Assembly: GCA_039621445.1 (NCBI GenBank)
Contig: CP154957.1
Coordinates: 23,086,761 to 23,150,760, forward strand
Source of the DNA: Euglena gracilis
Lineage: Eukaryota > Euglenida > Euglenophyceae > Euglenales
Reading direction: 5' to 3'
Length of the DNA: 64,000 bases
Positions 11,222 through 22,529 of this stretch are shown here, piece by piece. The notes beneath the pieces were generated by a model. That model was not told where the DNA came from and made no database searches. It was given only the letters and a program-made list of their open reading frames with translations. Positions within the stretch are counted from its first letter, which is position 1. Each line of letters begins with the position of its first letter. A program made the translations under genes and the position numbers.

Positions 11222-11987
11222 AGGGTTTCCCACAAATTCGTGCTAAGGACCCTCAATTCTAATTGGTGATTATTCGTGATTATTCGTGATTATTCGTGCT
11301 ACCCAAAAATCGCCCGGTTTTTTTCTAAACCTGCCCAGAAAACCAATGCACACTCCTCATCTGACTTGTATATCACATCCAACGGCAGAAATATCAAAAT
11401 GGAAGCACATTGACCACCTAGATCGGTCAACACTCTTGAACATGCAGCACAGCTGCAGACAAAAAGTGACGCCAATGAATGACGGTGTTGCCGAAGCGTG
11501 TGGTGTTGCACTGTGCAGTGTTGTATTGCACGGTGTGCTGTCCATGGGAAGAAAGGGTCTGATCACACGTTGAACAGAGAAGCGCTGCTCAACATCGCCA
11601 TTGCAGAACATCATGACAGCGGCTTGATGCAATGTCTTCCACACACTTCGGCCTGAAAGCTTGGAACATTGCCCAACCCACTAACACAATCACAAAAGCC
11701 AAAAAATGAAACAAAAGCCGAAGTGTGGCCTTCCCCATCGTTTGCCAATTCTTTTGCTTCTGGGCCCTCATATTTCCAGCCCATTTCTATGTTTGTTTCC
11801 CTTTGAGGAGGATTGCTCCTTGATTGAGGCATCATTCTTCAGAACAAAAACTGTTCCAGGTCGTTTGCGGAAATTGTTGATTATTCGTGATTATTCGTGA
11901 TTATTCGTGATTTTGGAAAATCCCCAAAAACGTGCTGGTTCATGATTATTCGTGATTATTCGTGGCACGAATTTGTGGGAAACCCTG
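11222..11987. mobile_element. hAT-like element in the GH5 intron (8-bp TSD)
   Basis: The left end agggtttcccacaaattcgt and right end acgaatttgtgggaaaccct are inverted repeats, flanked by the exact 8-bp duplication gattgagc (11214-11221 and 11988-11995). An 8-bp duplication with (C)AGGG ends fits hAT elements. Tandem 'gattattcgtg' words lie just inside both ends (11,263-11,300 and 11,878-11,965), as expected for transposase-binding subterminal repeats. No transposase is seen; 766 bp, non-autonomous. A relative is at 45,957-46,518. Confidence 0.85.
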
Positions 11988-12381
11988 GATTGAGCAAGAA
12001 GTTTGCTTGCTTTTCGATTGCAATGCACCGCAGTGGGATGCTGTTGAGCACAGGGGTACTGATGCGCTGTGCCATTATCGCGTTTTGGGTTCTGCCGTTT
12101 TTTGGGCTTCACGCATTCTCAACCTCTTCATGGATGCATTTTTTGGATGCATTTCAGCGCACTTTATGTGAGTTTTTCATCGGACATTTTTTCCACAACA
12201 GAAAATTGAGATTATTTTTGCGACTGACAAAATGCGCTATACCTTGGCACATTTTGATGATTTGTTTCTCAGGGAGCATCCACCTCCCTCTGGCACATCA
12301 AGCACAGGTTCCATGCCTCCGCAATAGCTCTGTTGGTAAAGAGATCGGCTTCTCTGATTAATGGTGGCGGGCGCCGCTCGC

Positions 12382-12507
12382 ATCCAGGGCGCGCTCCTGC
12401 TCCTGGAAGTCCCCCGTCATGTACGCCATGCCGCCGTTGAGGTCGAACGGGATTCCGGTCTCCCCCACCACGACCGGCACCCCACCCATATGCTCCGCAG
12501 CCCGCCG
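12382..12507 (-). CDS. GH5 endoglycoceramidase-like, nucleophile exon
   Basis: An exon of 42 codons, phase 0 to phase 0, with acceptor ...gcaagcag and possible GC-type donor gcgagc. It reads HMGGVPVVVGETGIPFDLN, then MAYMTGDFQEQERALD. In GH5_12 enzymes the motif is V-v-G-E-f-G-I-P-F-D, with the Glu as catalytic nucleophile; here it is codon 12,462-12,460. TGDF..Q..ALD follows in the family exactly as here. The usual Phe after the nucleophile is Thr, which is unusual. The N-terminal barrel (including the acid/base NEP motif) was not found in the window, so this is either a split gene with very long introns or a remnant. No GT donor is visible. Confidence 0.8.
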
Positions 12508-13309
12508 CTGCTTGCAGGCCAATGAGAGAACTGAACAGCACCCCCACACTCCCAAACATCTGATGCAGGGCTGGAAAACATGGGGGAATGACTTTACTTG
12601 TTGTGGAATAAGGGATGCTGTTAGATCTTGTTAGATTCCTCTGGAGAAATCTCAAATTTAACTCCAGGGGAGGGCTTGGTGGGATGCCTGGCTTGCACCC
12701 AAAAACTAACAGAAAAGCACAAAAGCACCTATGAAGTGAAACAGTGGTGTGCTTTTTCCCAGCAGCACAGCTGATGCTGAGAAAGAAAAACAAAAAAAAA
12801 ATACCTCAACCAGGGCGTCGCCTAGCGACCCCCGGGGCCGGGCCTGGCCTGGGGAACTAAATACAAAAGATCGAAAACTGCAAAAATGACCCAAAAAACT
12901 GCTGATTGTGAAAAAAGAAAATCGATTTTGACCCCAAAAAAAGTTGCCCTGGCCAGCCCTTTTCCGACCCATTGTTGTTGCCCATTTTCAGCCCATGTTT
13001 GCACCTCCAAAGGCCAAAAATTTTTGTCACCATCCAGCCACCCTTCTGGCAGCTGCAAAAAAAAAAACAACAAAAGGGGAAGGAGGTCCGGGCTGGGAAA
13101 AAGCTGCTGCTTGGCTGACCCCCCCAGGGATGAGGGTGCAGGGGTTTTTTCAAAGGAACTTGAAAAAAAACTTTGACAACCTTAAAAAAAACACCTTAAA
13201 ATTTTGGTAAAGTGCCTTAAGAAACCTTAAGAAACCTTGAAGAGCTCTTTTAAAAAGTCTTTGGGAAATTTTCAAATTTTGAGGCCAAACTTGCAAATTC
13301 TCAGCAAAA

Positions 13310-13656
13310 ACAAGCGGGGCTGGGCTGGGTCGACGAAAAACGAAATTTTCTGAAACGTTTTTGCCTACCCAACGCTAAAACCAGGCTGGATAGGGACTGG
13401 ACATTGAGGGCGAAGCTGTGATGAAAGCTGTGATGAGAGTAAAAAATGCAAGGATAGGTGTGCTGGCAGCCTAGTTTGCTGGCCAGCCTGCGGCCAGCTG
13501 GCCCGGCCTCTGGCCGGGCTGGACCCGACTTTATTTCACTCAACCCCGGGGGGGGGGGGCTCCCAACCCGAATTTGGGCTGCTGGCTGGATTTGAGCTGC
13601 TGGCTGGCTGAACCCCTCCGGGGGGTAGGGTACCCTCCGGCTTAAGAAATTCCCTG
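13310..13656. repeat. Truncated family L element
   Basis: Matches the right-hand part of the 7,178-7,684 element: gggctgggctgggtcgac, ggccagcctgcggccagctgg, gactttatttca, then gggtaccctccggcttaag ending at the 'ccctg' terminus. The left terminus is missing. 12,520-13,310 otherwise contains no supported feature. Confidence 0.7.
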
Positions 13657-13756
13657 GCGACCCCAAACGCCACCAGACAGTGCCTTTCTGGTGTGATAGT
13701 TCCTCTCCCTTTGTCTGTTTGGCACCAATAGCATCTCTCATCAATGGCATCTCTCA

Positions 13757-14165
13757 CTAAAATTTGTAAACAGGAGACCGAGACGACGGCAGCAATGGTT
13801 TGGTCCCACCTGTGGTCTCTGGTCTCTTTGCCGTTGAGGAAGGGGCCATATCGTTCCCCCTCAGCTGGTTCATCAAAGTCACATCGGGAGCTGGTTCATG
13901 TTGTTCTTCCTCATTGACCACAGGGTCAGCCAAATCACTACAGTCGGCGCCCAGCAGCCCGTCAGAAGCCTCAAGAGTCAGGTTCAGGGCACCGTTCACC
14001 AGTGGTCATCTAGATCGAGGAGCGCCAAATTCGCGCGAAAAAGGTCGCCTGCACCAGCTGCGCAGGCCGGAACCTCCTTGTCAGATGTGGGCGACACCCT
14101 GCCCAAGCAGACCTCTGCCTGAACCTCCTCCAGTGTCGCTCTGCCCCAGGGACCGAAGCTGAGAG
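13757..14165 (-). pseudogene. Degenerate terminal exon, unknown protein
   Basis: One minus-strand frame runs from about 14,165 (GRATLEEVQAEVCLGRVSP) through an in-frame TGA (14,008-14,006) into a convincing acidic tail (GADCSDLADPVVNEEEQHEP, then DVTLMNQLRGNDMAP) ending at a TAG beside 13,757. The tail looks like a disordered C-terminus. The internal TGA suggests decay or an unrecognised exon boundary. Family unknown. Confidence 0.4.
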
Positions 14166-14439
14166 CCGGGGCACCGCCAGCCGCAACGATTCCCGGGCGG
14201 CTGCACTGGCAACAGGCACCGTGCGGGCCAGCCTAGCAACAGCACCCAAACTCTGGCGGAGTCCCCTGTGCAGGCCGGCTAACACATTGAGGGAAGCCCA
14301 AAAGCCATGAGTAAAATCAAATGCCCTCATTTCAACACTTTCATCAACCATCAAATTCGACCTTCACCAACCTTGATCCAAAACTTTAAACCTGGGCCGA
14401 GCTGGACCCCACTTCGTTTCAAGAACCACCGTTGGTCAT

Positions 14440-14640
14440 CTGTTGAAAAGAGCTTTCGAACGAGGGGTAACTTGGTACCCTAACGTTGCGCGCAGCCCGA
14501 GATACGCTCGCAATTGTCGGATCGGCTAGAATCTGAGTCGAAATTTGTGGTGATTTTGGTTTAAGATGCTTAATGAACGATTTTTCTCTTCCAATCGACA
14601 ACCTGAGGGGTCCAGGGGGGTACAAGAATTGCGAAATGAC
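14440..14640 (+). repeat. Isolated copy of the 'agagctttcga' module
   Basis: gttgaaaagagctttcga, then aggggtaacttggtaccc, gagatacgctcgc and gaatctgagtcgaaattt match the module inside the elements at 42.9, 43.2, 49.9 and 50.2 kb. Here it stands alone without inverted-repeat ends, about 25 kb from the main cluster. Confidence 0.8.
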
Positions 14641-14908
14641 ACGAGCTGAACCCGAAAAGCTGGCGGGTCGCCCCCATCCCAGGCCTCACACTGGGATGGA
14701 CAGCGTATTAAATAAGAGGGGGGTCGCCCCCTTGGCTTCCCCTGGAGGGGGGTGGCTCCTCTGCCTCCCCCCCAAAACCAACGCTCGGCATCCTGGGGAT
14801 GAGGTCCCCATCCCAAAGAATTAGATGATTGGTACCAGGGGATTCTGCAGAGCGGCACGTTGGCAAGGAGCCTGGCTGGAAATGAGGCAACCCACACACC
14901 ATACTCAC

Positions 14909-14971
14909 AGCGCGATGCAGCGGTACACCTACATCTGCAATGCATCCCAGCTCGGAGAGCACCACCTCCAC
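14909..14971 (-). CDS. Internal exon, 21 codons, unknown protein
   Basis: Strong splice signals delimit exactly 21 codons in phase 0: a pyrimidine-rich acceptor (tgctttctttcag) and donor GTGAGT. It reads VEVVLSELGCIADVGVPLHR, an amphipathic helix-like segment. No family was recognised. It shares minus orientation and phase 0 with exons at 16.1-27.4 kb and may belong to the same gene. Confidence 0.6.
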
Positions 14972-14999
14972 CTGAAAGAAAGCAATGAACAGAGATCAC

Positions 15000-16060
15000 A
15001 ACACACCGAAATGTATCGCATCCGTGTCTCTCTTACACCATAGAAACAGGTGCTTGGTTAAACCTTGAAGGTTGGCTGGAAGGTTGGGCTCACTGGCAAA
15101 TCAAGACCCCCCGGTCAATTCTTTTCCCTGGTACGTTTATTTTTGGATTTGTTGTTGTTGTTTATTTGTTTGTTTTTTTGCAGTCAGTTAAATTGTGCTT
15201 ATGCTCAGCCAGGGTTGCCGACGGGAGAAATCAGGAGGGATAAATATTGGGCAAATCCTTATGGAGGAAACAGTTTTGGACGCCCGCTCAAAACGACAAA
15301 TGGCAAAACAAAAAAAAATCTGGACATAAACATCTCGGGAACTCATTTCTCAGGGAAATTCAACAGAATTCCATCATCAACTCTCAGAAATCCAAAAAAA
15401 CTGTTCCTAAACTTCCAAATTCCCGAAATTCAAAATGCAAAATAAAGTAAAAAAGCATTCCTTCCTTTGGAATAAAAATACATTTCATCAATCGGCCCAA
15501 AGCACTGAAGAAAAAATTTTGGTGTTCACTGCCCCCCTCCCTTGCCCACCAACCACATTTCTGCAACTCCCCGGCCAAGGGGGGTGGTCGTACGCACCCC
15601 CTGGCCTGCAAACCCCGACCGGGGGGGGGGGGTCGGTACATTGCGGGTCGGTGGGTAAAGTGGGGGGGGGTAGATTTGCCAGAAAGACGCTTCAAATGAC
15701 GGCAGAGAAAATCCTGGACAGGATTTCGTCCTGAATATTTCCCACAAATCCCGTTCAACTTCCCCCCCCCCCGTAAGACTTACAGAAGAAAACATTCACC
15801 TCCAAAAAAAAACATTCTTGTTCAATTGTGTTACCACAAAAGGTGGAAAAACTTGCGAATGAGAAGAAAAAATCAGCGAGAAATGGGTTGGCCAGCTGGG
15901 CTAGAAGAACCCCTCTGGATGGCACTTCCAACATCAAAAAAGATGCTTCACCCATCAGCATTACCTAACCGTTTTCATCCATCCAACCCCCCCCCCAAAG
16001 ATAAGCTGACCACCTCACAACACAAAACAAGTAATCAGTGATTCATTTATGTCCTTTGTA
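15000..16060. other. No supported gene; G/C-run repeat inside
   Basis: AT-rich DNA around a repeat block (about 15,570-15,770) with C-run/G-run junctions and 'gggtcggt' words. No splice-supported exon was found. Confidence 0.3.
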
Positions 16061-16138
16061 TGCAGAATGGCACACCATTGCCCTTGAAAAGGAGTTTGCA
16101 TCCGGTGCTTCTGCATTTCGATCAGCTGCATAAGCCAC

Positions 16139-16234
16139 CTCCAGCCTCCCCGGCCTCCGGACCAACCGCTGAGACAACGGCAGCCGTTGGTCCATCTCAC
16201 TGGAATATGCTGCACAGAGCTGGTCAGCGATGTG
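16139..16234 (-). CDS. Internal exon candidate, 32 codons
   Basis: The segment bounded by ...gccacgcaaag and donor gtggct is exactly 32 codons in phase 0: HIADQLCAAYSSEMDQ then RLPLSQRLVRRPGRLE. The same frame is open upstream to about 16,267, so the acceptor is not certain. Function unknown. Confidence 0.45.
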
Positions 16235-16334
16235 CTTTGCGTGGCAGAAATCCAACACCACCGCCATGCTGGTCGGTCGAGCCGCCAGCAGGTCTCAGGC
16301 AGGCTTCTTTTTCAGACAGCTGGGTCCTCTGCAT

Positions 16335-17320
16335 AGATTAACTTAGTGACCCCCGGGGGCACTTTTTCCTAGCCCAAACCCACCCACTCACGCCCCCCCC
16401 CCCACCCAAAATCCAGCCAAAAATCGGCCAAAAGCGCTGGAAAAAAAAAGGTTTTCGACCTGGCCTTTCGGCTGGGCAAAAACCTAACCCATGGCATCCA
16501 ACCCCAGGGCCCAACCCACCAACCCACTCTCGAAAAACCCACTCACCCCCCGGTGGGTAGGGGTGACACAGGTGTAAAATGAATTTATGGTCCTTTGGTG
16601 TTGGCTCGGACAACTGGCGGATGGGGGGGCAGGGTTTGAAATAAAGGAGGGGGCAGGGTTTGAAAGGAGGGGGTGGTTCGGACGCCCCGGTCTAGCAGGG
16701 GGGGGGGGTAGGTACCCGGCCCCCAAAATAAGTCAAAAGTATCTTTCCCGCGCTTTGCGCCGATAATTTTTTTGCATGTTTGACAATTCTTTTCCCAAAA
16801 AGTGCCCAAAATGGCACTTTTGGCCAATCTGGGCGTAAAAAATTATCTGCCTGACGCTTTGCGCCGGGCCGAAAATCGGTCACCCAGACCGTGCCCCCCC
16901 CCCCCCCCCAGGATCGGTCCGGACCCTGGCAGGTGGGGGGGGTCCGCCCCCCCCTCTGGTCCTCAAGGGGGTGGGGTGGGGGGGGGGGCATTCCCGTACG
17001 CCCTCCTTTTATCAAACCCTTGGGGGGTCACAAATTATCTGTTGTCTGTTCTCTTGCTGTGTCTCTCCCAAAACGCAGGGTGCGTGCGGTGTTGGTTTCG
17101 TCACTTTGCGCCGCACATTTTGATGGATTAATAATCTCCCCCCTTCCCATTTAAGTGCGCAGTGCCCAAATGGCACGCAGTGCCCAAATGAGTGTCTCAC
17201 CTCCGAAGGCCCGAAACTGAAATCTAAAAAGTGCGCACCCTCCCCAAAACGCCATTTTACACTGAACCGCTTTTCGGGTAGTGCCCAAATAAGTGTCACA
17301 CACCTGAGGGTCAGTCATAA
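16335..17320. repeat. Nested poly-G/C repeat blocks
   Basis: 16,335-16,600 is related to 10,640-10,940. 16,620-17,030 holds G/C-run elements with 'cgctttgcgccg' words on both sides of an AT-rich core (16,750 and 16,856). 17,155-17,295 has repeats of 'agtgcccaaatg'. No coding sequence. Confidence 0.5.
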
Positions 17321-17574
17321 TCCGGGCAGGAGGCCTTTCGTTAGTGATATTTCGAGATGACGTAGGATCTAGGGACCCCTGAAGGGCTCAAACAAGTCCT
17401 AAAGGGTGTGGGAATCGATTTTTAGGCAACTCTTACGATCAAAAAGGCCGGTAAACTAAGCTAAACTGAACTAAGCCGGTCAAAAACTACGGTCCTACAA
17501 TGTGGGCAACCCATTCACGTTTTGGGGGGCTTATGAGACAAGGAAATACCCAACCACCGACCCACCCACCCATC

Positions 17575-17860
17575 AGTCAATTTTTTCCCGACCCCCGGTC
17601 AGGGGGGTCACTTCCACTCTTCCCAAAACCAGTCACTCACTTTTTTGGAAAACCAGTCAGTCCCCCCCCCCGGAGTCGGCCACACTGGAATCCAAAGAAA
17701 GCTGACCACAAACGTGAAAAAAGCAAAAAAATATTCCGGCACCTTAGGCACCAAATCACTTTGTGGTCTTTTGCCCCCTGTCAATCACCCTGAAAAAAAC
17801 CAGTCACCCACCCCCCAGGGGCAGGTTACCCAGTGACTGAGCAACTCTATGGGCCCCTGT
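17575..17860. repeat. Family A repeat
   Basis: Contains 'aaaccagtcagtc' words, a 'tcggccacactggaatcc' segment also found at 10,200 (there ccactctggaatcc), and 'attccggcaccttaggcacc', a decayed version of the hairpin in the 10-kb copy. Confidence 0.6.
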
Positions 17861-18172
17861 GGCATCCCATAGTGAGGTGGTAGAGGTGAGACGGAAAAAA
17901 AAAACAGAGAGAAGCTTGTTCTCGAACCAGGGAGAAGAACAACGGTGCCTGGAGCAGGGGACGTCCTGGAAGGGTTTCAATAACTCTTAACGCTTAAAGC
18001 AGCAGTCAGCACGACAGTTTGGGCGTCATCCCCTGGGTCCAAGGGCGTCACTGCAATGCAGGCCCAGACACTGGGTGTGCGTCAGGGCGAACACCACCTC
18101 CTCCTCGGCCCGGGGATTGCCATCGGGGCGACACATCCAGGGCTGAATGCCACCGTAGGGTCTGGCACTCAC

Positions 18173-18277
18173 CTCTGGGCACAACAGCCCATGGCCGAGG
18201 AACCACAGCACAACGCGCTCTATGCCCCGCGGAATGCGTGACACCTGTGGGGCAGAGCGCCACTGTCTGCCCACGCG
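18173..18277 (-). CDS. Internal exon, 35 codons, unknown protein
   Basis: Acceptor gctgcccag and donor GTGAGT enclose exactly 35 codons in phase 0: RVGRQWRSAPQVSRIPRG then IERVVLWFLGHGLLCPE. The frame also stays open past the donor to a TGA near 18,026, so a read-through terminal exon is an alternative. It joins in phase to the 66-codon exon at 18,484-18,681 across a 206-bp intron. Confidence 0.65.
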
Positions 18278-18483
18278 CTGGGCAGCGCTGTCAAAACAAA
18301 ATGCAAAAAAGGGAAAGAATAGCAGGATTGTGAAAGACCCACTATTCTCCCCATCTGTTTCTTCCCAGGGAAGGAAAAAAGGGCTCGAAAGATGATTCGA
18401 AAGATGAAAAGAAAAAAAGAAAAAGATTCGAAAGATGGGTGTTGCGATCGATGTTTGGGGTGCACTGCCCACATGGAACGCAC

Positions 18484-18681
18484 CTCGTGCTTCAGAGTTT
18501 GATAGGTGACCTCTTCCTCGGCGATCGATCGCACGTGGAACCCGTCGGCTTGAAGGAGCGTTGCCGCCAGCCCTGCATCACGCCGGCAGGCAAGAGGCTT
18601 AGTGACGCTGCTGGCGTACTGCGACACAAGCACCAGTAGCGCATAAGAGTTGGCGACGCTCACCGGGGGCAGTGGTAAAGG
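18484..18681 (-). CDS. Internal exon, 66 codons, unknown protein
   Basis: Acceptor (gttcacgcag) and donor GTGCGT enclose exactly 66 codons in phase 0. The peptide runs PLPLPPVSVANSYALL, then a CRRDAGLAATLLQADGFHVR stretch, then SIAEEEVTYQTLKHE. Balanced globular composition, no obvious membrane segment, no family recognised. Two flanking splice sites in one frame make this one of the best-supported exons here. Confidence 0.7.
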
Positions 18682-19291
18682 CTGCGTGAACAGAGATACA
18701 GAATGAAAAGAAATGAAGGAAATGGGAAGGTTATGCCCAGTGTCTTCTTTATCAGATTTTCCACCAAATTCAACACAATCTATTGTTCAGGCTGCTGGAT
18801 ATGAGAATGGTGAGCCAATATAATACATGAATTTATGTGTATACAGTCCGGTGCAATAATCTTTATGAGACATAAATGCAAAAAGTCTTTACGAGGTACC
18901 CTATTTTTTGCCTATTTGAAGCCAATGTGACTTGGGCGGTGTGCACCATGGTGGTCATAGACATATGCCATATTGTGATCTGTGAAATACCCATCATGAA
19001 AGGTCTCCACTCATTTTCCTTAATTCCCCTCCATCCTGTGTGCTGGGCCCTCAAAAGTACTCCACACACGACAAGCTAAAATTTTGATTTGAATAAATTG
19101 AAAATCATGGATTTTGGACCAGGTCGAAAAATAAAAAGCCACTGCTCCGGAACCCTGAGGAGTTGGGCTCTGGAACTTGGTGCATTGGATTGTCCATGAA
19201 ACAGGCTTCAAAAAAATATGGATATCAAAATTTGCCATCTCGACACCCAGAAAAAGTTATTTTCTGGTCTGGTGCCAGCTCTGTGAAAAAA

Positions 19292-19293
<2 letters not shown>

Positions 19294-19344
<51 letters not shown>

Positions 19345-19357
19345 TACATACATACAT
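19294..19357 (+). repeat. (CA)n / (CATA)n microsatellite
   Basis: About 23 CA units followed by four TACA units. Confidence 0.95.
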
Positions 19358-19499
19358 CAACACAAACATGTGTCCACACACATATACATGACAGAAAAAC
19401 AGGCATATTACAAATTCCATACAAAAGATTGCCTTTACCTCAATTCCCCCACACAGCCCTGAACAGTGTGACAACTTTGTGACACCGTGCCACACTCGC

Positions 19500-19715
19500 C
19501 TGCCGCCCCCCCATAGCCAGGGCCATGTGTCGCGTAAACCAGCACTGCTCCTTCGAGGCCCGGACCGAGGCCTCTGTCACCATCACCCGCGCCTTGGCGT
19601 CGAACACCTCGGCAACAATGCTGGGCAAACTGCGTTGCAGCTGGAGGCACGATGTCGGGCAATAGACAAAGGCAGTGGGCAGACAATTGAGGGCTCGGAC
19701 ATTGCAGCCAGGCCC
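19500..19715 (-). CDS. Internal exon, 72 codons, GC-type donor
   Basis: Acceptor aattctcag and donor CAG|GCGAGT (the GC donor consensus) enclose exactly 72 codons in phase 0. It contains CLPTAFVYCPTSCLQLQRS, AEVFDAKARVMVTEASVRAS and KEQCWFTRHMALAMGGRQ. Six cysteines and mixed helices; no known domain recognised. If the GC donor is not used, the frame closes shortly afterwards at a TGA. Confidence 0.6.
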
Positions 19716-20489
19716 CTGAGAATTCCTGGTGCTGGAATTTTCAGCCAAAATTTTGAAGCAGAACCCCCTCTCCCCTCAAAAACACCATTATTTGCACGTT
19801 TCCCATCCCTTTTTTCCTTTCCTTTTGCCATCCTTTTTCCCAAAAAAGGCGATCCTTAAGCATAAAATATTTTTCACCCCACCACATTCAATGAAAAAAA
19901 TGAACAGGAAAAATGGTCGGGGAAATGGCTTTCTTTGCAAAACTGGGTGGACATCAGTGGGGAAAAGGTATTTCTGGCATCCTTGGATCGTTGCATCCAC
20001 CCAAACATCAAAAAAGGTTTGCCGTTTTAATTTTCGACCCTCTCTGTTGGCCTTCCTCAGGTCCAAAGGCGGTCCTTTATTAAAAAAAATTTGTCCCATG
20101 CGGACTGCCCTGCTTCTTCCAAAAAAAAAACATTCGGACTGCATACAAAAAAAAACCTCTTGGCTCAGCTGCCTAAGCTTTATTTCAGTGGACCACCGAG
20201 GGCGGGGTGGGGGGGGGTTTGTTGCTGGGGGGGGGGGGGGGCGGGGCTGTTGGATGAAAAGGGCTGCTGGTTGGCTGGACCCCCCCTGGTGAGGACCTTG
20301 CAGCTTGAGCGACACACTGCTTGGGGCCGCTGGATGCATTCAAACAAAACAGTTCAGGTCAGGAAAACCCTAGATAATTGTATGACACTGACACACCTTT
20401 ATGTAATTATGGTATAATTAAATAAACAAATATATGAATCTGACATTTACGTGATATACTCATGCACATATGACAAATAAAACAGCAGA

Positions 20490-20690
20490 ATTATGGGGGA
20501 GAGCACAGAGGATGCGCACTGTTCCGGAAGACCAACATCAAAGAGCTGCAGCGACAAACGAAACGGCTGCAAATGCCCACCCTGTTGGGCACAAAGGGCA
20601 TCCCAAGCCCCCAGGCTTGCATCCATCCGTTGAAAGCGCCTCTCCAGCATCCATGCTGCAGACTCCACCCTGCCTGTCTCACGCGTTTCA
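20490..20690 (-). CDS. Exon candidate, frame uncertain
   Basis: The minus strand after 'cgtgagacag' is open in two frames. One gives a phase-0 exon ending at AACAGG|GTGGGC. The other gives a more natural amphipathic reading (WMLERRFQRMDASLGAWDAL). Position and strand fit the exon series, but the frame cannot be chosen. Confidence 0.3.
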
Positions 20691-20714
20691 AAAATGAGTT
20701 CTACGCTGTTTCAA

Positions 20715-21300
20715 AGTCTGTAGGGGGGGGGGGGGCAACATGGACCCTCGAAAAACAGGACGGTCCGGTCCAGTCCGGTCAAACAGGGGCGTGAGGAGAG
20801 CCAGATTTTTGATCAGTGCTGAGTTCTGCTCAGTGGTAGGGGGGGGTGGCCGCTGAGCCGGGGGGGGGGGGCACCACACAGCCCCGCGGGGGGAGGACCC
20901 GGCCTCAGGGGGTGGGACAAAAAAAGAGTGGGACAGTGGGGCGGGGGGGGGGGGTCCCACCCCCACCTGAAGCGATTCGGACCGACCCCAGAAGGAAATG
21001 TGGGGGCGGGGTCGGGCCAAATGGGTATTCGCGGACCCATTGGGGGAAAACATTTTCATTTCCGATAATTTTATTTGACAATTTTCATCAAAAATGCCGA
21101 GTTTTGGCACTAGGCGCTGGAAGATTTGTTTGTTTGTTGACCTTTTCAGGTCTGGCCAGGGCTGTACACGGGGGGGGGCACCCCCACCCAAGAGGTGGGG
21201 GGGAGGGCCCCCCCTGTTAGCCCTAGGGGGGAACCGAGTCCCAGGGAGGGAACCAACTGAAGGAGGGGGGGCTGCCTGCTGAACCCGGGGGCACCTTTGA
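20715..21300. repeat. G-run-rich repeat block
   Basis: Dense runs of 8-14 G (about 20,720, 20,840, 20,860, 20,945, 21,170 and 21,200), with inverted 'gaccggactggaccgg'-type sequence at 20,760. No coding sequence is supported. Confidence 0.5.
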
Positions 21301-22329
21301 AGGAGAAAAAAACAACAATATATGCACTCAGGTCAACAGGAGGGTGCATGATGGTGTTCAATGCCTTATCTGGGCCACCCCTCCTTGATCTACCCCACAA
21401 TCCCGTTCCCAACCCCCGGCCCCTCAGCCCCGGCCCTCCCATGGAAGGGGCTTGGAATCCAATCATTTCCTCTGATGAAATGGTTTCAGAACATGTGAGA
21501 ATCATTTTTTTCCACGAAATGCCGATAAATGCCATAAAGGGCCTCCGGGGTGACATTTGGTCTGGCTGACACTTTCAAGAGTTTTCGATCCCTTGCCACA
21601 GGAGTCCAACTGGAAGCAGGGTGATACTCACTGAACTTGGTCCTTCAAGTAAAATAAAAAAATGGCCTGTCCCAGGTGTGGTTTCCAACTTTTCAAGCTT
21701 GGGTCAAATCAACCCTGACACAAGCAGTCCTTTAAGGGGGGGGGGGGCGGTCCTTCAATAGAACATCGTCCCTTTTGTTATTAAATGCGATTGAAAAGCA
21801 AGCAGACTGCAACATCCAGCCAACGCCTGCAGCTCAACCTCTTGCACTGACGCACGATAGAGCCCAGAGCAGAGAGTCGGTTGGTGGAGGTCCCCCGGAT
21901 GGAACTGAAGTGAGCTTTTCTCCAGAAAAATCAGGACTACAACCCACAATAAAATGGTCATTGTTGACATTGATTTGGGGAAAATTGAGCTGGAAATCCA
22001 TTTTCGGCAGTTTTGCCTTTTTGGCCCACTTTTGGCACCACCTACTGAGACAAGGGATAAAGGTTGCGAACCAGCTGCCCTTTGGTCAGATGGTCAGGAT
22101 CAATGTCGCTCGATCACCGGCCAAGAAAAATGACCCCCTGGACGGGAGATGTGCTCCTGCATTTCCAGGAGGAACCACTCCTGCCGCCATTCCTGGCAAA
22201 GCCCTGCGTGACAGATATGAGGGGAGGGTCAGCCAAAGCAATGGCGGGTGCCTCCCAAGCTTTCGATGTGTCTGACGCAAACGTTCTTTTTGATACTGTC
22301 AACACAAATTATGATATTTCTTCGCGCAG

Positions 22330-22529
22330 GCAGTGCATTCCCAAATCCGGTGTGCCGCGCTCCCCTGTGTTGTCGACAAATGCAGGGGTTTGTATGAATG
22401 GCTCTCAAGCCCAGGAACCTCCGTTGCCCCGGCGGTTGGTGGACAGGTGTGGCGCCTCCTTGAGGTCCCTGGCTGGAAGAGAACGCAGGCCCCCCTTCCA
22501 TTTCCAATCACAAGTGAAAGACAGGGTGG
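22330..22529 (+). CDS. Exon candidate, strand uncertain
   Basis: On the plus strand, acceptor ttcgcgcag and donor GTGAGA bound a 200-nt open exon (AVHSQIRCAALPCVVDKCRG then LYEWLSSPGTSVAPAVGGQV). On the minus strand a strong acceptor (tgcgttctcttccag) opens another frame ending in WECTACAKKYHNLC. One strand is presumably coding; the data do not decide. 21,300-22,330 has no splice-supported exon. Confidence 0.35.

Noticed and set aside
13757-14165. Reassigned TGA codon, because natural-looking coding continues through a TGA here and at about 23,160
   Set aside because: The well-supported PHD exon and the family C terminal exon both end at TGA. Pseudogene decay or missed exon borders is simpler.
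18143-18172. A 30-nt intron starting at the GTGAGT donor and ending at gcattcag
   Set aside because: Too short to trust without transcript data; either the frame reads through or the acceptor is further downstream.
22000-22280. Integrase-like PFGQMVRI string suggesting a Copia or Gypsy fragment
   Set aside because: One short string, no catalytic D-D-E context, and the frame changes repeatedly afterwards.
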